This document shows positions 40,010 through 48,509 of a DNA stretch of 48,509 nt, one piece after another. The notes under the pieces were generated by a model. That model did no database searches. It saw nothing but the letters and a program-made list of their open reading frames with translations, and was not told the origin of the DNA. Numbering within the stretch: position 1 is the first letter of the stretch; each line of letters begins with the position of its first letter. The translations under genes and the position numbers were made by a program. Source of the DNA: Frateuria_A sp035695185 (GTDB lineage: Bacteria > Pseudomonadota > Gammaproteobacteria > Xanthomonadales > Rhodanobacteraceae); assembly GCF_035695185.1 (NCBI RefSeq), contig NZ_DASSES010000204.1, forward strand, positions 1 to 48,509, read 5' to 3'.

Positions 40010-40429
40010 TCAGTCCTCGCTGTCGATCACCCGCCCGCTCGTGGGATCCACGGTGAGTTCGACGCGGTGGTCATTCTTGTCGTCGGCCTTGGCGTGCCAT
40101 ACACCGTCGTCGAAATCGACATCGTGCACGTTGGTGTAGCCCTGGGTGGCGAGCGCGGCGCGTACGTCGTCCTCGCTCAGGTGCGAAACGGTCTTGTCGG
40201 GGTACACCTGGCCGGTCTTCGCGTCCACGCGCAAGCTCACGTCGCTGCCGTCGGCGCTCTCGGCCTTGGCGCGCCACATGCCGCCGTCGAACTTGAGGTC
40301 GTCGATGTCCTTGTAGCCCTGGTGGATCAGCGTCTCGCGCACCTGGGCCTCGGTCATCGCCTGTTGCGCCAGCGCCACGCCCGAGGCGCCGAGCGCCAGC
40401 GCGAAGGTGATGGAAGCGAGCTTTTTCAT
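40010..40429 (-). CDS. Exported protein with two PepSY-like repeats
   Basis: A 139-residue protein with a Sec signal peptide (MKKLASITFALALGASGVALA, cleaved before QQAM). The mature part is two tandem repeats of about 55 residues. The first holds VRETLIHQGYKDIDDL, WRAKAES and VDAKTGQVYPD; the second holds VRAALATQGYTNVHDV, WHAKADD and VDPTSGRVIDSED. PepSY domains act as peptidase inhibitors or sensory modules in the periplasm. A perfect 9-bp hairpin lies in the leader 23-44 nt before ATG 40429. Confidence 0.86.
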   Translation of the reverse strand: MKKLASITFALALGASGVALAQQAMTEAQVRETLIHQGYKDIDDLKFDGGMWRAKAESADGSDVSLRVDAKTGQVYPDKTVSHLSEDDVRAALATQGYTNVHDVDFDDGVWHAKADDKNDHRVELTVDPTSGRVIDSED

Positions 40430-40451
40430 GGCCGTTGCTCCGGGGGAGTGG

Positions 40452-40473
40452 TGCGCCCGAGTCTTCGGGCGCA
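40452..40473 (-). promoter_or_regulatory. perfect 9-bp hairpin in the PepSY gene leader
   Basis: TGCGCCCGA at 40452-40460 pairs exactly with TCGGGCGCA at 40465-40473 around a GTCT loop. On the minus strand it is followed by the ribosome site CCGGAG and the ATG. No T-run, so not a terminator. Confidence 0.5.
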
Positions 40474-40642
40474 AACGGCAATGGGTGATGAAAAAGCCGT
40501 GAGACCGGGCGGCGCCGTTCAGGCTGACAGGCCCGGCTAAAGCCGCTCTGCCGTAGCGAGGGCGCCGCCTTCGCCCGGCACGCACGGCACGTGAGCCGTT
40601 CGTGCCGGCCGGACGCCCGCCGCCGGCGCCGTGGGCGAGTCC

Positions 40643-43369
40643 TCAGCGCCCCTGGTCGAGCCGGTCGAAATGCGTCAGCGCGTTGAGCACCAGCGGATAA
40701 CTCCCCAGGGTTTCCCCGCGCCAGATCGGATTGCCGGCAAACAGCAGGACGTGTCCCTTGCCGTAGCGCGCCTCGACCACCGCCGCGCGCTCGGCCATCT
40801 CGCTGCCACCGTCGAGCAGGCCGGAGAGCAGCAGCCGCTTGGCGTCGGCGAAGCGCAGGATCACCCGCGGACGCTGGTCCTGCGGGATCACCCAGGGATT
40901 GTTGTAGGCCTGGTCCTCGTTGAGCGGCAGCGCCTGCCAGGGTTTGGCGTCCGGCAGAGCGGGCGGTGCGGCAAACGGCCGGCCCTCGGGCACGTCCTGG
41001 TCCTGCGGGCCGCCGCGGCCGGTGGGCCGCTCGGCATCGAGGGCGCGGGGCAGGCCGCGGTCGCCGGTCAGCAGGTTGGATACGGTGAAGGACTGCCCCT
41101 CGGCGCTGTACAGCGCGAGGTGGTCGCCATAGCCCGAGGCCACCGGGCTGTCATGGTCGACGAAGTCGCCCTGCAGCACGCTGCCGACCACCTTCAGCTT
41201 GCTCCGGGGCGTGACGGACACGCCGGGGGCGAGGCCCGCGTCGATGGCGAAGCGGGCGGTGTCCTCGGCGGTGACCAGCAGGCCGCCGTCGTGCACAAAG
41301 CGCTTGAGGTTGGCCAGGCCGGCCTCGCCCAGGCCCGGGCGGATGTCCGGCGTGCTGTCGATGTGGCCCAGGTTGGGCGTGAGCCGGCTGGTCTGCCAGG
41401 GCATCGGCGGGCCCCACATCGGCAGGCCGTCGACGATGCGGCGCAGGCTGGCGCCGCCGACCGGGGCGAACAGGATGGCGTCGTACTTCGCGCGCAGGTC
41501 CGGCATGCGGGCCACGTCCTGCGTGCTGATGTAGTCGTAGTGCACGCCCAGCTGGTCCAGCGCCATGCGCCACCAGCCCTCCGTCTGCGTGCCGAGCCAG
41601 GTATGCATCAACGCGATGCGCGGCAGCCTGGCGTCCGCCACGTCGATGGCGGCGAGGCCCGCGGGCACGTCGACCGGCGTGCCCAGGCGCGCCATCGGCG
41701 CCTTCAGCACGGACGGGTCGGTGATACGCACGACCTCCACGTCGAACAGGTCGCCCATCGACCAGCCGGTGTCGTCGTAGGGATGCTGCTGCGGATCCTT
41801 GGGCGACCAGTACTGCCGGTCGAGCAGGGTGTCGGCGATGCGCGAGTAGGGCTGGTCCATGCGCACCACGTAGCTGCCGGCCGGGAAGCGGCGCGTGACC
41901 GGCTTCTTGTCCTTGCCGCTGGCAGGCAGGGTCACGCTGAAGGGCGCACTGGCGCGACTGATTTCCACGTGCTGGCGCTCCAGCACGCGCAGCAACTGCG
42001 CCTGGGTGCCGGGACGCTTCTCGTCGGCGGGCAGCACGTAAGCGGCGGGACCGGCTTCGGTGGGCTTTTCGATCGAACGCCTGGCCTTCAGGTAGAAGTT
42101 CTTCAGGAACGCCTGGCCGTTGTGCGCGAAGTAGTCCAGCGCCGTGAGCACGCCGGCCTGTTCGTAGTTGTTGTTGTCGCGCTGCGACCAGGTCACCTCC
42201 GGCAGCGGCGGGTTGGGGCGGTACCAGGTGCGCTGGTATTCGGACGGGTCCAGGATGCGCTTGCGCGTATCGGCGCCGCCGTTGCCGAAGGTCTCGTACA
42301 GGCGGCTGATGCCGTTGTGCATGGCCGCGATGAACATCAGGTAGCCGGGGCTCCAGGTGTCGAAGTCGCCGTGGGCGAACACGCCGGGCAGGCCGAGCTG
42401 GGTCAGCTTCTGCACGTTGTCCCAGCCCATCTGCTGCCACTCGCTGGCGAGGATGGGATCGATCCAGGCGTTGTAGGGGCCATCGCCCACCGTGTTGTCG
42501 TACAGGAACGGCACCGACTCGTGCAGGTCGTGCAGCACCTGCGCGTGCCAGCCCAGGTAGGTGTCGGCGACGTTGCGGGTAAGTGCCAGGGTCATGCCCA
42601 TGGCGTCGCGGTTGTTGTCGTGTGCGACGTAATGGCCCCAGTAGAGCAGGTGCGGGTAGTCCTGGCCGGGGTGCGCCTTGTGCCAGTTGTAGAGATCGAC
42701 CATGCGGTCGCGGCCGTCCACTTCGACGATCGGCGTGATCAGCGTGATCACGTGCGAGCGGATGTTGCGGATGTAGGGCGCATCGTCGACGGCCAGGCGG
42801 TAGGCCAGTTCCATCAGCGCCGTCGGCGCGCCGGTTTCGGTGGAGTGGATGGAGCCGGTCAGGTAGTAGACCGGCGTGGTGTTCCTGACCAGCGCGTCCG
42901 CCTTGGCGTCGTCCATACCGATCGTGCGCGGGTCGGCCAGCTGTGCCAGGCGCGCGTCGTTGGCCTGGAGGTTGGCCAGCAGGGCTTCGTCGGCGACCGC
43001 CACGGCGATCATTTCGCGGCCTTCCTCGGTGCGGCCGATGCTGAACACCTTCACGCGCGGGCTGGCTGCATCGAGGGCGCGGAAATAGCGGTAGACGTCC
43101 GCCGAGTAGGGCAGCCAGTCGGCCGCGCCGGCGATGTGGCCGAGCACCTTGAGCGGCGTCGGCACGTCGGCCGATGCGGGCAGGTAGTCGGTCAGCGGCG
43201 TGTTGAACCGCGGGTCGGTGGTGAACCGCGCGATCTGCGCGGTATAGGCCTGGTCGACCGGCTGGGACGGGTCGCGCGCGTAGGTGCTGGCGGCGAGCGT
43301 GTCGGCCGCCTGGGTGGCCAGGCTGGTGGCGGCCAGCGTGAGGCCGGCAAGGCAGGTTAGGAGGCGCAT
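40643..43369 (-). CDS. Exported M14-family zinc carboxypeptidase with C-terminal amidotransferase-like domain
   Basis: A 908-residue secreted peptidase. The signal peptide is MRLLTCLAGLTLAATSLATQA. The M14 domain (about 70-420) has zinc ligands His175 and Glu178 in GSIHSTETG and probably His283 in DLHESVPF; NNRD at 252-255 holds the substrate Arg. After a linker comes a beta-rich region, then a flavodoxin- or GATase1-like domain (about 580-760) beginning RIALMHTW and including DAILFAPVGG. Such large M14 proteins are common in Xanthomonadaceae but their substrates are not known. CCAGGGAA precedes ATG 43369. It is downstream of xth on the same strand with a 105-bp gap. Confidence 0.88.
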   Translation of the reverse strand: MRLLTCLAGLTLAATSLATQAADTLAASTYARDPSQPVDQAYTAQIARFTTDPRFNTPLTDYLPASADVPTPLKVLGHIAGAADWLPYSADVYRYFRALDAASPRVKVFSIGRTEEGREMIAVAVADEALLANLQANDARLAQLADPRTIGMDDAKADALVRNTTPVYYLTGSIHSTETGAPTALMELAYRLAVDDAPYIRNIRSHVITLITPIVEVDGRDRMVDLYNWHKAHPGQDYPHLLYWGHYVAHDNNRDAMGMTLALTRNVADTYLGWHAQVLHDLHESVPFLYDNTVGDGPYNAWIDPILASEWQQMGWDNVQKLTQLGLPGVFAHGDFDTWSPGYLMFIAAMHNGISRLYETFGNGGADTRKRILDPSEYQRTWYRPNPPLPEVTWSQRDNNNYEQAGVLTALDYFAHNGQAFLKNFYLKARRSIEKPTEAGPAAYVLPADEKRPGTQAQLLRVLERQHVEISRASAPFSVTLPASGKDKKPVTRRFPAGSYVVRMDQPYSRIADTLLDRQYWSPKDPQQHPYDDTGWSMGDLFDVEVVRITDPSVLKAPMARLGTPVDVPAGLAAIDVADARLPRIALMHTWLGTQTEGWWRMALDQLGVHYDYISTQDVARMPDLRAKYDAILFAPVGGASLRRIVDGLPMWGPPMPWQTSRLTPNLGHIDSTPDIRPGLGEAGLANLKRFVHDGGLLVTAEDTARFAIDAGLAPGVSVTPRSKLKVVGSVLQGDFVDHDSPVASGYGDHLALYSAEGQSFTVSNLLTGDRGLPRALDAERPTGRGGPQDQDVPEGRPFAAPPALPDAKPWQALPLNEDQAYNNPWVIPQDQRPRVILRFADAKRLLLSGLLDGGSEMAERAAVVEARYGKGHVLLFAGNPIWRGETLGSYPLVLNALTHFDRLDQGR

Positions 43370-43474
43370 GGATTCCCTGGAGTGAGCGGACGGCTGCATC
43401 ACTTTGCCAGAAATGCAGGCCGCGTCCCTCCCCTGCGCCGTCGGCGGCGAGAACACCGGGCCAGGTGGGTTGCC

Positions 43475-44287
43475 TCAGCCGCTGGCGCGCCTGCGCGGCC
43501 GGCCAAGCGCGACCCACGTCGGCGCATGGTCGCTCGGGTGCGGCATGGCCCGGACCCAGCGGTCCACGCCGGCATCCTTCAGCTGCGGTGCCAGCGCGCG
43601 GTTCAGCAGCAGGTGGTCGATGCGCAGGCCCGAGTTCCGTTCCCAGTGCTGGCGGAAGTAGTCCCAGAAGGTGTAGATGCGCTCCTCGCCGAAATGCCGG
43701 CGCAGCGCATCGGTCCACCCCTGCGCCAGCAGGTCCGCGTAGCGCTCGCGGCTCTCCGGCTGCAGCAGCGCGTCCTTGCGCCAGGAGCGCGGGTTGTAGA
43801 TGTCCTCGTCGGTGGGCACCACGTTGTAGTCGCCGGCCAGCACCACCGGGTGCTCGCTGTCGACCAGGTCGCCGGCGTAGGCCAGGAAGCGGTCGAACCA
43901 GGCCAGCTTGTAGTCGAACTTGGGTCCGGGCTGGGGGTTGCCGTTGGGCAGGTACAGGCAACCGACGACGAGGCCGTGCGCGGCCGCCTCCAGATAACGG
44001 CTCTGGGTGTCCTTCGGATCGCCGGGCAGGCCCCGGCGGCTTTCCAGCGGGTCGGCGCCGCGGGCCAGGATCGCCACGCCGTTCCACGAGCGCTGGCCGT
44101 GCCAGATGGCGCCGTAGCCGGCGTCGCGGATGGGCCCGACCGGAAAGGCCTCGTCCGGCGCCTTCAGTTCCTGCAGGCAGACGATGTCCGGCGCCTCGCG
44201 CTCCAGCCAGGCCAGCAGCGCGGCCAGGCGCGTGCGCACGCCGTTGATGTTGAAGGTGGCGACCCTGAGCGGCTTGCGCGCGGGCAT
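43475..44287 (-). CDS. xth: Exodeoxyribonuclease III
   Basis: A 270-residue apurinic/apyrimidinic endonuclease of the ExoIII family. It nicks DNA at abasic sites and removes damaged 3' ends during base-excision repair. Motifs are FNINGVRTR, the metal ligand Glu in LQELKA, YLPNG, GDYNVVPTDEDIYNP, GLRIDHLL and the catalytic SDHAP. ATG 44287 is 10 bp after the stop of the cardiolipin synthase gene, so the two are co-transcribed. The C-terminus ends with a short basic tail (RPRRRASG). Confidence 0.93.
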   Translation of the reverse strand: MPARKPLRVATFNINGVRTRLAALLAWLEREAPDIVCLQELKAPDEAFPVGPIRDAGYGAIWHGQRSWNGVAILARGADPLESRRGLPGDPKDTQSRYLEAAAHGLVVGCLYLPNGNPQPGPKFDYKLAWFDRFLAYAGDLVDSEHPVVLAGDYNVVPTDEDIYNPRSWRKDALLQPESRERYADLLAQGWTDALRRHFGEERIYTFWDYFRQHWERNSGLRIDHLLLNRALAPQLKDAGVDRWVRAMPHPSDHAPTWVALGRPRRRASG

Positions 44288-44297
44288 CGGCGTCCTC

Positions 44298-45635
44298 CTA
44301 GTATTGCGCCGCGCCCAGCGCGGAGAGCCAGTCCAGCGCGCGGCGCGTCCACGGGCGGTGTTGCCACTGCGCGAGCGAAAGCTCCTTCGATCGCGCGATG
44401 TCGCGGTCGACGACGCCGGTCATGTGCGCGGCGAAGGCGTGGTCGAAAACCAGCACGTTGGATTCGTCGTTGAGGCTGAAGGAGCGGTTGTCGAAATTGG
44501 CGCTGCCGGCGATGGTGAGATAGCCGTCCACGATCATCAGCTTGTTGTGGAACAGTGCCGGCTGGAAGCGGTAGATGTGCGCGCCGTCCTTGAGCATCTC
44601 GCCCCAGCTGTTCTGCGAGGCGCTCTTGATGATCTCGCTGTCGGTGTAGGGCCCGGGTACCACCAGGCGGATGCGCACGCCGCGCGCCAGCGCGCGCCTG
44701 AGGGCGGCCATGGTCAGATGGTCCGGCACGAAATAGGCCGCTTCCAGGTCGATCGTCCTGCGCGCGCCGTCGATCGCCATCAGGTACATCAGCTGCAGGT
44801 TCTCGCTGCCGCCCTCCGGCGAGCTGGCCACCGTCTGCACCGCGACATCGCCGGCCGGCGGCACGTCCGGGTAGTACTGCGCGCCCAGCAGTGCCTGGCC
44901 GGTGGTGGTGATCCAGTTGTCCTCGAAGACGGCCTGCATCTGCAGCGCGCCCGGCCCGGTCACGCTGAACTGCATGTCGCGCCAGATATCGGGCCGGTCG
45001 CCATGACCGTCCCATTCGTCGGCGATGCCCACGCCCCCGGTGAAGGCCACGCGGCCGTCGACGATCAGCAGCTTGCGGTGGGTGCGGTTGTTGAAACGGT
45101 CGATGTCGTACCAGCGCAGCGGGTGGAAGTACTCGAAATGCACGCCGCCGGCACGCAGCGCCTGCACCATGTCCTCGTCCATCTTGGAGGAGCCGACCGC
45201 GTCGGCGATGACGTGTACCCGGACACCGGCGCGGGCGCGCTCGGTGAGTGCCCGGACGAATTCGTCGGCAACATGGCCGGACCAGTAGATGTAGGTCTCC
45301 ATGTCGACACTGACCTTGGCCGAGCGGATCGCCGCGAGCATCGCGGGGAAGATTTCCGCGCCGTTCTGGAAATCCGCGACGGTGTTGCCGTCCACGATCG
45401 TCGGGCCCAACAGGTTGCCGATCTCGCGCCGGAACTGCGGACTCTCGACCGGACTCAGCGGGCCCAACGGGTGGACCAGCTGCTGCGTCTGCGGAATCAG
45501 GTTGAGCGCCAGCACGCCGATCACCAGCGCCGCAAAGGCGCCCAGGCCGGCCCAGAGCAGACGCCGCTTCCAGCGCGGTCGCGGCGCCTGGCCAGCCTCG
45601 CCGGCATCACGGGTGGGGGCGGGTTCGGCCTGCAT
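44298..45635 (-). CDS. Cardiolipin synthase-like phospholipase D protein
   Basis: A 445-residue PLD-family protein with one N-terminal membrane helix (LLWAGLGAFAALVIGVLAL). Both HKD motifs are complete: THRKLLIVDG with GG seven residues on, and FHNKLMIVDG with GSANFDNRS. It should join two phosphatidylglycerols into cardiolipin at the inner membrane; it resembles ClsB-type enzymes, which have a single anchor or none. CAGGAG lies 6 nt before ATG 45635. Sequence is complete and the next gene, xth, follows after 10 bp. It is divergent from an mscS-type channel. Confidence 0.9.
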   Translation of the reverse strand: MQAEPAPTRDAGEAGQAPRPRWKRRLLWAGLGAFAALVIGVLALNLIPQTQQLVHPLGPLSPVESPQFRREIGNLLGPTIVDGNTVADFQNGAEIFPAMLAAIRSAKVSVDMETYIYWSGHVADEFVRALTERARAGVRVHVIADAVGSSKMDEDMVQALRAGGVHFEYFHPLRWYDIDRFNNRTHRKLLIVDGRVAFTGGVGIADEWDGHGDRPDIWRDMQFSVTGPGALQMQAVFEDNWITTTGQALLGAQYYPDVPPAGDVAVQTVASSPEGGSENLQLMYLMAIDGARRTIDLEAAYFVPDHLTMAALRRALARGVRIRLVVPGPYTDSEIIKSASQNSWGEMLKDGAHIYRFQPALFHNKLMIVDGYLTIAGSANFDNRSFSLNDESNVLVFDHAFAAHMTGVVDRDIARSKELSLAQWQHRPWTRRALDWLSALGAAQY

Positions 45636-45819
45636 CGCGTCTCCTGGGGAGGGGCGGTAGGGGCGCCCTTGGGCGCGACGATGGCCCCCGCGCGCGCACG
45701 GCGCGTCACGGAGAACCGGACTCATCATCCGCCGCCGGCGTGCACCCCGGGTCAACGCCTTCACCTGGCCGGCACCGCCGCGGTTGTCTGCTGTTGTGCG
45801 GATTCCCCGGGGAGACCGC

Positions 45820-46872
45820 ATGACCGACAAGTCCGTACGCCGGATCGAACGCCGCGCCGACGTGCGCCGCGCGCTGGCCACCAGCACAGCGACGCACCGC
45901 AAGCACAGGCGTCCGGTGCGCTCGGGACACAAGCTGTGGCTGGGCATCTACGCGCTGGTGCTGCTCGCGCTGGGGGTGCTGTTCTACCTGCTGCGGCTGG
46001 AATTTTTCGGCATTCTCGGCCGCTACCTGCCGATGGCCCGCCGCGCCACGGTGGGCGCGATGGCGATCGTGCTGACGCTGGCGACCTCGCGGCTGGTGCA
46101 GGCCTTCGCCATCGAGCGCGCCCAGACGGCGGTCACGCGCTACAACTTGAGGCGCATCCTGCGGCTGGTGGTGTACGTGGTCCTGGCGCTGATCGTGGTG
46201 TCGGTGCTGTTCGCCAACTGGTACGCCGCGGTCGCCTCGCTGGGGCTGATCTCGCTGGTACTGGGCTTCGCGTTGCAGACGCCGATCACCAGCTTCATCG
46301 GATGGGTCTACATCCTGGTGCGCGAGCCCTACCGCGTGGGTGACCGCATCCAGATCGGGGACGCAACCGGCGACGTGATCGACGTCACCTACCTCGATAC
46401 CACGCTGTGGGAAGTGGGCGGGCCGTACCTGTCGTCCGACCATCCGAGCGGACGGATCATCAAGTTCCCCAACGCCAACGTGCTGACCACCGCGGTCTGC
46501 AACTATTCCTGGCCGGTGTTCCCGTACGTCTGGAACGAGATCAAGTTCCAGGTGGCCTACAACAGCGACTTCGCGTTCGTCGAGCAGGTGATGCGCACGG
46601 CCGCGGAGGAAGAACTCGGCGAGGCGATGATCGAGCGCGTGCGCACGTTCCGGGAAGTGCTCGCCAAGACGCCGGTGGACGAGTTGCAGGTCAACGAACG
46701 GCCGTCGGTCCTGTTCCGCATCAACGCCAACACCTGGGTCGATGCCATCGTGCGCTACGTGGTCGACCCGCGCCGCGCGGGCAGCATCAAGACGCGGCTG
46801 ATCGAGACGATGCTGGCCCGGTTAAACGCGGAGCCGGATCGGGTGAAGTTCCCCAAGGGCGACAACCGCTGA
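45820..46872 (+). CDS. MscS-family mechanosensitive channel
   Basis: A 350-residue protein with four hydrophobic segments (about 40-165) and a C-terminal beta domain. The pore-lining helix region ASLGLISLVLGFALQTPITS and the next element VREPYRVGDRIQI, then IKFPNANVLT, are MscS hallmarks. The cytoplasmic vestibule extends to about 340. The family releases solutes on osmotic downshift. GGGGAG lies 5 nt before ATG 45820; the frame upstream is open but without homology. The N-terminus is basic (RRIERRADVRRAL). It is divergent from cardiolipin synthase, so both may respond to envelope stress. Confidence 0.9.
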   Translation: MTDKSVRRIERRADVRRALATSTATHRKHRRPVRSGHKLWLGIYALVLLALGVLFYLLRLEFFGILGRYLPMARRATVGAMAIVLTLATSRLVQAFAIERAQTAVTRYNLRRILRLVVYVVLALIVVSVLFANWYAAVASLGLISLVLGFALQTPITSFIGWVYILVREPYRVGDRIQIGDATGDVIDVTYLDTTLWEVGGPYLSSDHPSGRIIKFPNANVLTTAVCNYSWPVFPYVWNEIKFQVAYNSDFAFVEQVMRTAAEEELGEAMIERVRTFREVLAKTPVDELQVNERPSVLFRINANTWVDAIVRYVVDPRRAGSIKTRLIETMLARLNAEPDRVKFPKGDNR

Positions 46873-46907
46873 CGGGATGAGGACAGGGCGGCGCCGGTGC
46901 GAGCCGT

Positions 46908-47222
46908 TCAGCCCAGCCCCCGGCCCGGCGGCGAGACCGGGCTGGCGACCTCGGCGCTGTGCACCGTGTGCGACCAGCGCTGCAGCGCCTGGTAGAAGCG
47001 CTCCTTCCGCGTCAGCACGCCCTGGTGGCAGCCCTTGGGCCGGGTCTGCTCGATCGGCTCGCGGCTCAGTTCGCGCCAGCGCTTGACCAGTTCGGCCGGT
47101 GCCGGGTGCGATTCGACCAGCGCGCGCAGCACCAGCGACATCGCCTCCACTTCGTTCTTCAAGCCATCCAGCTCGTTGCCGACCTGGGTGAAGGACACCG
47201 GCCGGCTGCTCGAAATCTCCAT
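46908..47222 (-). CDS. hypothetical protein
   Basis: A 104-residue protein I do not recognise. The first half has a predicted helix (QVGNELDGLKNEVEAMSLVL) and the second a charged helical stretch (RKERFYQALQRWSHT); the last 15 residues are Pro/Gly-rich. AAGGGAG lies 6 nt before ATG 47222, so translation is plausible. It follows typA on the same strand, separated from it by a strong terminator, and so is probably transcribed from its own promoter. Confidence 0.62.
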   Translation of the reverse strand: MEISSSRPVSFTQVGNELDGLKNEVEAMSLVLRALVESHPAPAELVKRWRELSREPIEQTRPKGCHQGVLTRKERFYQALQRWSHTVHSAEVASPVSPPGRGLG

Positions 47223-47310
47223 GACAGCTCCCTTGGCTCACGCGCCGGCGTCCCCGCGCCGGCCGTCACGACGTTGCACCTGCCACCGTGGTCGTGATGT
47301 GCACGCGAAC

Positions 47311-47334
47311 GAAAAAGCCGCCTCGCGGCGGCTT
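47311..47334 (-). terminator. Rho-independent terminator of typA
   Basis: On the minus strand AAGCCGCC-GCGA-GGCGGCTT forms a perfect 8-bp stem and is followed by TTT (five T in a row counting the stem end). It lies 26 bp beyond the typA stop. Confidence 0.85.
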
Positions 47335-47359
47335 GATCGTGTCCCGGATGCGACGGCGG

Positions 47360-48509
47360 TCACGCCGCGCGCGAGGCCTTCTTGCGGTCGTTCTCGGTCA
47401 GGTGCTTCTTGCGCAGGCGGATTTCCTTCGGCGTCACCTCGACCAGCTCGTCGTCGTCGATGAAGTCCAGCGCCTGCTCCAGCGAGAACTTGATCGCCGG
47501 GGTGAGCTGGATCGCGTCGTCCTTGCCCGAGGCGCGCATGTTGGTCAGCGGCTTGGGCTTGATCGCGTTGACGGTCAGGTCGTTGTCCTTGGCGTGGATG
47601 CCGACCAGCTGGCCTTCATACACGTTGTCGCCCTCGGCGGCGAACAGCTTGCCGCGCTCCTGCAGCGGTCCGAGCGAATAGGCCGGGGTGGTGCCGCCGG
47701 CATTGGCGATCATCACGCCATTGAGGCGCTAGGCGATCTGGCCTTCTTCCTTCGGACCGTAGTGGTCGAACACGTGGAACAGCAGGCCCGAGCCCTGGGT
47801 GAGGGTCTTGAACTGATTCTGGAAGCCGATCAGGCCACGCGCCGGGATCATGTACTCGAGGCGCACGCGGCCCTTGCCGTCCGACACCATGTTCTTCAGG
47901 TCACCCTTGCGGATGCCCAGCCGCTCCATCACGCCACCCTGGTGCTGCTCCTCGATGTCGACGACGAGCTGCTCGATAGGCTCCATCAGCTGGCCGTCGA
48001 TCTCCTTGATGATGACTTCCGGACGCGACACCGCGAGCTCGTAGCCTTCGCGACGCATGGTTTCGATCAGGATCGACAGGTGCAGTTCGCCCCGGCCGGA
48101 TACCGCGAAGACATCCGGCTGGTCGGTCGGCTCGACCCGCAGCGACAGATTCGTCTCCAGTTCGCGGTCGAGCCGTTCCTTCAATTGGCGGGAGGTGGCG
48201 AAATGCCCTTCCCGCCCGGCGAACGGGGACGTGTTGACGCCGAAGGTGAGGCGCAGCGTCGGTTCGTCGATTTCCGGCGCCGGCAGCGCGTCCGGGTGGT
48301 CCGGGTCGGCCAGCGTCGCGCCGATGCGGGCGTCGGGAAAGCCGGCGAGCGCCACGATTTCGCCCGCGCCCGCTTCCTCCGTTTCTTCCCGCCGCAAGCC
48401 TTCGAAGACGGCCAGCGCGGTCACCTTCTGCCGGATGGACTGCCCGTCCGGGGTGAGATGGACGAGCGGCTCGCCGACATGGATGCGCCCGCGCTGGACG
48501 CGGCCGATG
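47360..48509 (-). pseudogene. typA: TypA/BipA ribosome-associated GTPase, 5' part cut by window, in-frame amber codon
   Basis: The last 383 codons of typA, running off the right edge. The visible part covers domain II, the EF-G-like domains and the C-terminal domain, with VSGRGELHLSILIETMRREG, PARGLIGFQ, YEGQLVGIHAKDNDLTVN, LTNMRASG and FIDDDELVEVTP. At 47729-47731 an in-frame TAG follows GPKEEGQIA; the frame then resumes with RLNGVMIANAGG. Relatives have Gln (IAQRxNG) there, so a CAG-to-TAG change explains it. TypA binds ribosomes under stress and cold. The truncated product would lack the C-terminal domain needed for ribosome binding. A read error or suppressor tRNA cannot be excluded. Confidence 0.85.

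Noticed and set aside
40631..43360. 909-codon plus-strand open frame opposite the M14 peptidase
   Set aside because: Same composition artefact; the opposite strand has a signal peptide, zinc ligands and a ribosome site, while this frame has none.

Overview
The window is GC-rich and densely packed with genes on both strands. Its protein repertoire and gene order fit a gammaproteobacterium of the Lysobacterales (Xanthomonadales), most likely Rhodanobacteraceae (Rhodanobacter/Dyella-like). This rests on family resemblance and on GC-rich paired dispersed repeats of a kind common in that order; no database search was possible. I see no rRNA, tRNA, CRISPR array, prophage or insertion sequence.

Layout. 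1-746: 3' part of a cnoX thioredoxin. 920-4467: pqi lipid-transport operon with PqiA split into two proteins. 4656-9788: housekeeping block leuS-lptE-holA-nadD. 9785-15820: a stress block placed between nadD and rsfS, holding a GNAT, a divergent dipZ-msrB / ECF sigma-nrsF module, a MESH1-like hydrolase and a nitronate monooxygenase. 15896-17037: rsfS and rlmH. 17046-20676: small stress genes (glycine-rich membrane protein, CsbD, zinc alcohol dehydrogenase, hemerythrin). 20806-24230: a probable split-borosin RiPP operon (alpha-N-methyltransferase, GNAT, precursor peptide, diguanylate cyclase). 24244-29571: Mut7-C protein, NUDIX, DksA-like zinc finger, ZIP and VIT metal transporters, aldo/keto reductase, DUF3014 protein. 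29617-37205: TrxR-like flavoprotein, hybrid histidine kinase and two cyclic-di-GMP enzymes. 37692-40429: frameshifted yceI, metallothionein, cupin, thpR, PepSY protein. 40643-46872: M14 peptidase, xth, cardiolipin synthase, MscS channel. 46908-48509: a small hypothetical gene and typA, which carries an in-frame amber codon.

Two systems stand out. (1) At 20806-22443 a SonM-like N-methyltransferase that keeps the Tyr/Arg/Tyr/Tyr catalytic set is encoded with a 94-residue protein. That protein looks like a borosin-binding domain followed by a short core containing VCCALMP. A GNAT gene lies between them and a diguanylate cyclase starts 2 nt after the precursor. (2) Between dipZ-msrB and the ECF sigma-nrsF pair lie two divergent promoters of identical form, GTAACC-N16-CGAA. 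This implies one regulon in which a cysteine-bearing membrane anti-sigma factor controls repair of oxidised periplasmic methionines and its own sigma factor.

Caveats. yceI has two apparent single-base deletions next to homopolymers and typA has one premature stop. These could be sequencing errors or real lesions. Start codons were chosen by eye from ribosome-binding sites and family alignment from memory; literature comparisons are also from memory.
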